Source: Lentisphaerota bacterium (GTDB lineage: Bacteria > Verrucomicrobiota > Lentisphaeria > Victivallales > Victivallaceae). Taken from it: a stretch of 64,000 nucleotides of DNA. Where the stretch lies: the NCBI GenBank assembly GCA_015061545.1, contig SUWJ01000007.1, positions 28,614 to 92,613 of the forward strand, written 5' to 3'. The position numbers were made by a program, and so were the translations under genes. Below are positions 57,953-64,000 of this stretch, in pieces. A model generated the notes under the pieces. The model was not told the origin of the DNA. It ran no database searches and was given only the letters and a program-made list of their open reading frames with translations. Within the stretch, counting starts at the first letter, position 1. Each line of letters begins with the position of its first letter.

Positions 57953-58031
57953 GATCTGCTCTGCTCCCGTTTTTGCATATTAACCGGAAATTTTTGCTTC
58001 GATTTCCTGTTCCACTATTCAATACTGCAAT

Positions 58032-58063
58032 AAAAAAGGACCTTTGCACTTCTGCAAAAGCCC
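58032..58063 (-). terminator. intrinsic terminator downstream of secY
   Basis: minus strand GGGCTTTTGCA-gaag-TGCAAAGGTCC then TTTTTT. Confidence 0.8.
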
Positions 58064-58086
58064 TTCAATTCAACCTTAAACCTGCA

Positions 58087-59478
58087 TCAGAAACCGCTGC
58101 GGCCATGCAGACGGCCCTTGCGCAGGAAGCCATCGTAATTGCGCATGGTCAGGTGCGATTCCATCTGGCTCATAGTATCCAGCGTAACCCCTACCATAAT
58201 CAGCAAACTGGTTCCGCCGAAAAGCGACGCCACCAAAAACGGAATGTTCAGCGAATTGGCAAGCAGCATCGGGAACAGCGCCAGCAGCATCAGGAAGAAC
58301 GCGCCGCCAAAAGTTACACGGGTCATCGTCGTATCCAGAAAGTCTGCCGTGGGCTGACCGGGACGGATACCGGGAATGTAACCGCTTTCACGCTTGAGGT
58401 TTTCCGAAATCTGCAACGGATTGAACTGCGTCGCCACCCAGAAGAAGTTGAACGCCATAATCAGCAGACCGTACGTTACCGTATAACCGGCTGCATCGTA
58501 GTTGAACCAGCTGGCAAGCGCGGTCCAGGTATTCTTGCCGAAAGAAACGTGCTGACTGAGATATTCAAACACAGGCCGCGGAATCATCATGATCGCACCC
58601 GCAAAAATGATCGGCATCACCCCGGCAAAGTTCACCTTCAACGGCAGATAAGTCGCTCCGCCCTGCACCTGATTGCCAATGCTCTTGCGCGCCATCTGTA
58701 CCGGCACCCGCCGCACACCCTGGCAAAGCATGATCGTTGCCGCCGTAACCGCCGCGAACACCATCAGCAGAATCAAAAGATGCACAGGCTTGAAGCTGGA
58801 GGCACCCGTGGACTGCGACATCGCCATCTGGCAAAGCTGCACCACCGCCTGCGGCACTTTGGAAATAATATTGATCGTAATAATGATCGAAACCCCGTTA
58901 CCGATACCACGCTCGGTGATCTGTTCCCCCAACCACATGAAAATCATAGTAGTACAGGTAAGCACCAGCACCGTCATAATCACAAACACCGTCGGATTGC
59001 CCCAGAAAAGCGGAGTACTGAGGGGAGAACCACCGAAAATCTTTTCGGGATTGACCATCGCCAACGCCGCCAGCACGCCCTGCACAATACAGACCAGAAT
59101 CGTCAGATAACGGGTATACTGACTGATCTTGGCACGGCCGCTTTCGCCATCGCGCTGAATCTTTTCCAAGCTCGGAACCACCGGAGTCAACAGCTGCATG
59201 ATGATCGACGCGGTAATGTAGGGCATGATCCCCAACACCCCCAAAGCAAACTGCTGCAGCGCGCCCCCGGAAAATATATCCAGCATACTCATAATGCCGC
59301 CGGCAGTTTCACCTGCATTGGCGGTCTGAGCTTCAAGATAGCCCTGCAGCGCCTTGGAATTAACCCCCGGGCACGGAATATTATCCGCCAGACGCACCAA
59401 TACGATGATCCCGGCAGTAAAGAGCAGACGACTACGCAATTCCTTAATCTTAAGGACGTTCCAAAACGCTTTCAACAT
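58087..59478 (-). CDS. secY: preprotein translocase subunit SecY
   Basis: RLADNIPCPGVNSKAL, MPYITASIIMQLL, GNGVSIIITINI, typical 10-TM layout. Confidence 0.96.
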   Translation of the reverse strand: MLKAFWNVLKIKELRSRLLFTAGIIVLVRLADNIPCPGVNSKALQGYLEAQTANAGETAGGIMSMLDIFSGGALQQFALGVLGIMPYITASIIMQLLTPVVPSLEKIQRDGESGRAKISQYTRYLTILVCIVQGVLAALAMVNPEKIFGGSPLSTPLFWGNPTVFVIMTVLVLTCTTMIFMWLGEQITERGIGNGVSIIITINIISKVPQAVVQLCQMAMSQSTGASSFKPVHLLILLMVFAAVTAATIMLCQGVRRVPVQMARKSIGNQVQGGATYLPLKVNFAGVMPIIFAGAIMMIPRPVFEYLSQHVSFGKNTWTALASWFNYDAAGYTVTYGLLIMAFNFFWVATQFNPLQISENLKRESGYIPGIRPGQPTADFLDTTMTRVTFGGAFFLMLLALFPMLLANSLNIPFLVASLFGGTSLLIMVGVTLDTMSQMESHLTMRNYDGFLRKGRLHGRSGF

Positions 59479-59530
59479 TGCTGTTTTTTCCTTGACTTTT
59501 ATATGTTAATTTTTATATTTGCATCTTTGG

Positions 59531-59559
59531 AATATACTTCATAAAAACAAAGTTTGCAA
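59531..59559 (-). promoter_or_regulatory. putative dedicated secY promoter
   Basis: minus strand TTGCAA - 17 nt - TATATT within rplO-secY gap. Confidence 0.55.
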
Positions 59560-59591
59560 ACCTGTTTTATGAAATTTCAACCATTTTCTCA

Positions 59592-59652
59592 GGTCGTTTC
59601 GTACCACATTACCCTAATATGATACGAAACGACCCGAGGTATTACCCTCGGG
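59592..59652 (-). other. two abutting stem-loops between rplO and secY
   Basis: CCCGAGG/CCTCGGG (59633..59652) and perfect 12-bp GGTCGTTTCGTA/TACGAAACGACC (59592..59634). Confidence 0.75.
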
Positions 59653-59667
59653 ATCGTAAATCCTGCT

Positions 59668-60111
59668 TCAGCCTTCGATGCAGCTGCCGCCGGCAGCTTC
59701 GATCTTGGCCTTGGCCGCTGCGGAGAACTTGACCGCTTTAACGGTCAGAGCCTTGGTGATATCACCATCGGCCAGCACCTTCAAAGGCAGTTCTTTCTTG
59801 CCCAGCAGACTCTTGGCGCGCAAGCTGGCTTCATCCACAGTTTCACCCGCGTTGAAATTCGCTTCCAGCACCGACAGGTTCACCAGTTCAAAAACCTTGT
59901 GGTCTGCACTGTTGAAACCGCGTTTCGGCAAGCGGCGGAACAACGGAATCTGACCGCCTTCAAAGAAAGGACGGATCGTTGCACCGGTACGGGATTTCTG
60001 ACCCTTTTCACCACGGCAGGCAGTCTTGCCCATGCCGGAGCTGTCACCACGGCCCACGCGTTTGCGGTTTTTCACCGAACCGGGAGTGGTCGTAACTTCA
60101 TGAAGTCTCAT
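59668..60111 (-). CDS. rplO: 50S ribosomal protein L15
   Basis: MRLHEVTTTPGSVKNRKRVGRGDSSGMGKTACRGEKGQKSR. Confidence 0.95.
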   Translation of the reverse strand: MRLHEVTTTPGSVKNRKRVGRGDSSGMGKTACRGEKGQKSRTGATIRPFFEGGQIPLFRRLPKRGFNSADHKVFELVNLSVLEANFNAGETVDEASLRAKSLLGKKELPLKVLADGDITKALTVKAVKFSAAAKAKIEAAGGSCIEG

Positions 60112-60190
60112 TTTTTTTCCTGACAAGTCAGCGTTATATTTCTTCGGAATATCTGCCTCGCTTTCACTCTATACGGCAAATGTTCCTGCA

Positions 60191-60224
60191 ACCGGTTCCG
60201 ATATCTTACAATACCGGAACCGGT
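60191..60224 (-). other. strong stem-loop between rpsE and rplO
   Basis: 13-bp stem ACCGGTTCCGATA/TACCGGAACCGGT, 8-nt loop. Confidence 0.75.
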
Positions 60225-60233
60225 ATCTCTCAA

Positions 60234-60740
60234 TTACAGAGTGTCGATGCCGCGTTTGGCAAGCACATCTTCTTTGGTTGCAAGACTCTGCAACGCCTTG
60301 AACGTAGCTTTGGCAACGTTGGAGGCATTGGAGGCACCAAGACTCTTGGCAAGCACGTCCTGCACACCGGCAAGTTCGAGAATCGCACGCATGGCGCCAC
60401 CGGCAATCAAACCTGTGCCGTTGGAGGCAGGGCGCATCAGAACTTTAGCTCCGCCAAAACGGACTTCCACCGGGTGCGGCAGCGTAGTACCCACCAGTTT
60501 CACATCCATGATGTTCTTGCGGGCAGCTTCGCCGCCCTTGCGGATTGCATCGGACACTTCGTTGGCTTTGCCGAAGCCATAACCAACGCGGCCCTTGCGG
60601 TTACCGACCACGACCAGAGCGCCGAAGCTGAAGTTCTTACCGCCCTTCACAACTTTGGCACTGCGGTTGATGCAGATCACGCTTTCTTCGAATTCGCTCT
60701 GCACGCGTTCTTCGGCTTTGAAATTTTCACGTTTAGCCAT
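60234..60740 (-). CDS. rpsE: 30S ribosomal protein S5
   Basis: [43 protein letters not shown]. Confidence 0.96.
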   Translation of the reverse strand: MAKRENFKAEERVQSEFEESVICINRSAKVVKGGKNFSFGALVVVGNRKGRVGYGFGKANEVSDAIRKGGEAARKNIMDVKLVGTTLPHPVEVRFGGAKVLMRPASNGTGLIAGGAMRAILELAGVQDVLAKSLGASNASNVAKATFKALQSLATKEDVLAKRGIDTL

Positions 60741-60757
60741 ATTAGCAAAGCCCTTCC

Positions 60758-61120
60758 TTAGAACTTGAGTCCGTTTTCACGGGCAGCTTCGGCAATCGCC
60801 TGCACACGCCCATGGTACTGAAAACCGGAACGGTCGAAAACAACTTCGGTAATGTTGGCCGACTTTGCTTTTTCCGCCGCCATCTTGCCGAGCAGAGCCG
60901 CACCGGCCATATTCGGCTTGCCATTTTCCGCCTTGAAAGTGGCATCCAGCGTCGAGGTCGCCGCCAAAGTCTTGCCCGCTACATCGTCGATGAACTGGCA
61001 GTAGATGTTATTGGCAGTAACACTGACACAAAAACGCGGACGTTCCGCGGTACCCGAAATCTTTTTGCGGATACGCATATGGCGCTTCACGCGTCTAGCT
61101 TTATTATCACAATTAGCCAT
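60758..61120 (-). CDS. rplR: 50S ribosomal protein L18
   Basis: [44 protein letters not shown]. Confidence 0.95.
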   Translation of the reverse strand: MANCDNKARRVKRHMRIRKKISGTAERPRFCVSVTANNIYCQFIDDVAGKTLAATSTLDATFKAENGKPNMAGAALLGKMAAEKAKSANITEVVFDRSGFQYHGRVQAIAEAARENGLKF

Positions 61121-61150
61121 GATAAATTATTTACCTTGATTTTTTAATGA

Positions 61151-61684
61151 TTAACCGACCGTTTTACCTTCCTTGATCGTTATGTGTTCATCCACATAAC
61201 GGATACCCTTGCCCTTGTAGGGTTCGGGAGGACGGTATCCGCGGATCGTAGCAGCGGCCTGGCCGACCATCTGCTTGTCCGCACCGGTAATAACAATGGT
61301 GTTGCCTTCGCCCATAGCCACGGTCAGACCTTTCGGGATCTGATACTCAATCGTGTGCGAATAACCCAGGTTCAACACCAGCTTGCTGCCCTGAACCTGA
61401 GCCTTGTAACCCACACCCACGATCTGCAGCTCCTTCTTGAAGCCGGTCGAAAGCCCGATGACCATATTCTGGACCAGCGCACGGGTCAAACCCTGCATCG
61501 CACTGGCTTCCAGCGTGTCTTTAAGCTGCTTGACGGTAACTTCGGTGTCGGTAATTTCCAACTCCACCAACCGGGGCAGCGCCATGGTCAACTTCTCTTT
61601 GCCTTCCGCCGTCACGACGCCGTCTTTGACCGACACCTTGATCCCGGCAGGAATAGCAACAGGTTTTTTACCAATTCGAGACAT
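61151..61684 (-). CDS. rplF: 50S ribosomal protein L6
   Basis: MSRIGKKPVAIPAGIKVSVKDGVVTAEG, RGYRPPEPYKGKGIRYVDEHI. Confidence 0.96.
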   Translation of the reverse strand: MSRIGKKPVAIPAGIKVSVKDGVVTAEGKEKLTMALPRLVELEITDTEVTVKQLKDTLEASAMQGLTRALVQNMVIGLSTGFKKELQIVGVGYKAQVQGSKLVLNLGYSHTIEYQIPKGLTVAMGEGNTIVITGADKQMVGQAAATIRGYRPPEPYKGKGIRYVDEHITIKEGKTVG

Positions 61685-61706
61685 TGTATTAGCCCTTCTG
61701 CTTTAA

Positions 61707-62102
61707 TTACCAGACGTACAGCAGTACTTCACCACCGCAGTTGGCTTCCTTGGCCTTGCGGCCGCTCAGAATACCCTGGGGGGTGCTCAGCACCACTGAA
61801 CCCAGTCCGCCGCGCACTTTCGGAATATCCTTGCAAGTGCAGTGTACACGGCAGGACGGCTTGCTGACCCGCTGGATGCCTTCGATCACCGGCATACCCT
61901 GATAATACTTCAGAGTCACACTCAGGATGCGCTTGGCACCATCTTCGAGAACTGCAAAGTCACTGATGTAGCCCTCTTCCTTCAGCACTGCAGCAATTGC
62001 AGCCTTCTCTTTGGAGCTGGGCATTTCGATTTTCTTGAGCCCTGCTGCGCCGGCATTGCGTACCCGCGTAAGCATATCGGCAATCGGATCTTGCATACTC
62101 AT
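61707..62102 (-). CDS. rpsH: 30S ribosomal protein S8
   Basis: DPIADMLTRVRNAG, RVSKPSCRVHCTCKDIPKVRGGLGSVVLSTPQGILSGRKAKEANCGGEVLLYVW. Confidence 0.95.
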   Translation of the reverse strand: MSMQDPIADMLTRVRNAGAAGLKKIEMPSSKEKAAIAAVLKEEGYISDFAVLEDGAKRILSVTLKYYQGMPVIEGIQRVSKPSCRVHCTCKDIPKVRGGLGSVVLSTPQGILSGRKAKEANCGGEVLLYVW

Positions 62103-62118
62103 TTTGCGTATTCCTTTC

Positions 62119-62304
62119 TTACCAGCTGGCCTTCGTTACACCAGGAATGCGACCCGAAGAGGCCAGTTCCCGGAAACAAATACGGCAGAGCTGGAACTTG
62201 CCAATATAAGCGCGCGGGCGTCCGCAGTTCTTGCAGCGGGTATATTCCCGGACCTTGAACTTGTTCGGCCGTTCGCTCTTGACAATCAGACTTTTCTTAG
62301 CCAT
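62119..62304 (-). CDS. rpsN: 30S ribosomal protein S14 (zinc-binding type Z)
   Basis: 61 aa; [38 protein letters not shown]. Confidence 0.95.
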   Translation of the reverse strand: MAKKSLIVKSERPNKFKVREYTRCKNCGRPRAYIGKFQLCRICFRELASSGRIPGVTKASW

Positions 62305-62327
62305 AAAAACTTATCTCCTCAAGCGCC

Positions 62328-62864
62328 TCATTCCCCGAAAGGAACTTCCAGCATTGTTAAGAGTTCACGGGCTTCAGCGTCGGTCTGCGCGGTGGTGACC
62401 ATCGCAATATTGACGCCAAGCGGATACTTCAGTTTGTCAGCATCGACTTCGGTGAAAACCGACACGTCGGACAGACCGACGTTGTAGTTGCCGACCCCGT
62501 CAAAACCCTTGCTCGAAATCCCGCGGAAGTCGCGCACACGCGGCAATGCGTTATGCACAAAACGGTCGAGGAATTCGTACATCCGGCGGCCACGCAACGT
62601 AACCATAACACCCACGGGCATACCCACGCGGAGTTTGAAGTTCGCAACGTTCTTGTGGGCCTTGGTGATCACAGGGGCCTGACCGGCGATCGCCGCAAGA
62701 TGCTTCTTGGCTTCGCCAAAAGCATCACGTTCGGCAGTGGATTTCAGCCCGGTGCTGATCACAATCTTCGTGAGCTTCGGAATCTGCATCACGTTCTTGT
62801 AACCCAGCTTGCTCTGCAGAGCACCGCGGACTTCATCCTTGTATTTTTTCATCATGTCTGGCAT
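62328..62864 (-). CDS. rplE: 50S ribosomal protein L5
   Basis: MQIPKLTKIVISTG, GMPVGVMVTLRGRRMYEFLDRFVHNALPRVRDFRGIS. Confidence 0.95.
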   Translation of the reverse strand: MPDMMKKYKDEVRGALQSKLGYKNVMQIPKLTKIVISTGLKSTAERDAFGEAKKHLAAIAGQAPVITKAHKNVANFKLRVGMPVGVMVTLRGRRMYEFLDRFVHNALPRVRDFRGISSKGFDGVGNYNVGLSDVSVFTEVDADKLKYPLGVNIAMVTTAQTDAEARELLTMLEVPFGE

Positions 62865-62874
62865 AGGTATAACC

Positions 62875-63147
62875 TCACTTCACTTCCGCAGCATCTTCCG
62901 CAATGCGGTTGACATTGGAAACGTGAACCGAAACCGAACGCTGCACACGGCCGCCGTTCGGATTGGCCTGACTCTTCTTTACCGTGCGCATACCGATACT
63001 TTCGGACTTCGCTTCGGAAAGATTGGCGAAATTCAGCACGACTCGGTCGTTCTTGGTCAAAACCGCTTCAATAGTGGCTTCTTCACCCTTGAACTTGCCG
63101 GTGTTAACCAGCACTTTGTCGCCTTTTTTGACGTGATATTTTTTCAT
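62875..63147 (-). CDS. rplX: 50S ribosomal protein L24
   Basis: KYHVKKGDKVLVNTGKFKGEEATIEAVL (KOW). Confidence 0.9.
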   Translation of the reverse strand: MKKYHVKKGDKVLVNTGKFKGEEATIEAVLTKNDRVVLNFANLSEAKSESIGMRTVKKSQANPNGGRVQRSVSVHVSNVNRIAEDAAEVK

Positions 63148-63512
63148 TACAGCACCTCCGGGGCCAGCGAAATGATCTTCATGAAATCTTTTTCGCGCAG
63201 CTCACGAGCGACCGGCCCGAAAATACGGGTACCGACCGGGTTCTTCTGTTTGTCAATGATCACCGCCGAGTTGCTGTCAAAACGCAGGTAGGAACCGTCA
63301 GCCCGACGGATCGGAGCCTTCGTCCGCACGATCACAGCATCAACGACCTGACCTTTTTTGACCGTACCATCCGGAAGAGCTTCCTGCACGGCGCACTTGA
63401 CAATATCGCCAATATGGGCGATCTTTTTGCCCTGCCCGATCACGGTCATACACATGATCGACTTGGCGCCGGAGTTGTCGGCAACTTCCAATTTGGTTTG
63501 CATCTGAATCAT
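63147..63512 (-). CDS. rplN: 50S ribosomal protein L14
   Basis: [26 protein letters not shown]...[26 protein letters not shown]. Confidence 0.96.
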   Translation of the reverse strand: MIQMQTKLEVADNSGAKSIMCMTVIGQGKKIAHIGDIVKCAVQEALPDGTVKKGQVVDAVIVRTKAPIRRADGSYLRFDSNSAVIIDKQKNPVGTRIFGPVARELREKDFMKIISLAPEVL

Positions 63513-63535
63513 GATTAGTTCACTCCAGAGTTAAA

Positions 63536-63805
63536 TCAATTGGCATTGGCGATGATTTCAACGAGCCGCCAGCGCTTGTTCTTGCTCAGCGGACGGGTTT
63601 CGGCAATCCGAACCGTATCGCCCTTCTTCGCGGCGTTGTTCTCATCGTGGGCAGTAAACTTCTTCTTGAAGCTGACTACCTTCTTATACAGCGGGTGGGG
63701 TGTACGACGCTGGACTTCGACCACAATGGTCTTATCCTGAACATCGCTTACCACAACGCCGACGCGTTCCTTGCGGTTACCGCGCTTGTTGGTATCTTCA
63801 CTCAT
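63536..63805 (-). CDS. rpsQ: 30S ribosomal protein S17
   Basis: [42 protein letters not shown]. Confidence 0.94.
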   Translation of the reverse strand: MSEDTNKRGNRKERVGVVVSDVQDKTIVVEVQRRTPHPLYKKVVSFKKKFTAHDENNAAKKGDTVRIAETRPLSKNKRWRLVEIIANAN

Positions 63806-63821
63806 AGTCACTTACCCTGTT

Positions 63822-64000
63822 TCAGTTAGCCGCACGACGGGTAGTTTCGGTCAGAAGCTGCGCGATTTCACGACGCACCTGACGCACCCGGGCGGATTTT
63901 TCCAGCTGACCGGTGGTCGCCTGGATCGCCAAAGTCAGCTTTTCACGACGCAGATCAGCCAGCATGCTGACGATCTCGGCATCGGACATTTCACGGATTT
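63822..64000 (-). CDS. rpmC: 50S ribosomal protein L29 (5' end truncated by window edge)
   Basis: minus-strand translation ...IREMSDAEIVSMLADLRREKLTLAIQATTGQLEKSARVRQVRREIAQLLTETTRRAAN*; expected position upstream of rpsQ. Confidence 0.85.
   Translation of the reverse strand, partial: IREMSDAEIVSMLADLRREKLTLAIQATTGQLEKSARVRQVRREIAQLLTETTRRAAN

Noticed and set aside
1-64000. CRISPR arrays, IS elements, prophage or defence genes
   Set aside because: No direct-repeat/spacer pattern, transposase, integrase or recognised defence proteins were seen by eye.

Overview
This 64 kb window looks like a bacterial chromosome segment with dense gene clusters. The protein mix suggests the PVC superphylum, possibly Lentisphaerota: long PPi-dependent PFK, a DUF4838 secreted protein, multiple SPFH proteins, and a GH13_8-type branching enzyme. 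That taxonomic call is inference only. Main blocks: (i) a minus-strand cassette (about 9..12717) encoding three SPFH/band-7 membrane proteins, a P1B-like ATPase with an atypical CPG motif, an ABC-2 exporter, a TPR-like membrane protein, a CNNM/CBS transporter and a lipoprotein; (ii) carbohydrate-related loci: AraC/PocR regulator, SGNH hydrolase, a large GH42-like secreted protein, a DUF4838 protein and a NagA-like deacetylase; (iii) housekeeping genes ligA, ppiC-like, pfp, gatCA, folB, ychF, cmk, manA, argS; (iv) a glycogen cluster: CBM48 mini-protein, glgP, glgA, glgB; (v) trmL, lipA, fabF, dnaB, rplI, rpsR, ssb, rpsF, pth, rplY, prs; (vi) the spc ribosomal operon rpmC(partial) to secY. I saw no tRNA, rRNA, CRISPR array or IS element. 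The best candidate for an undescribed system is the SPFH x3 plus atypical P-type ATPase cassette. The window also has several strong intercistronic stem-loops without U-tracts and several putative structured leaders or operators.
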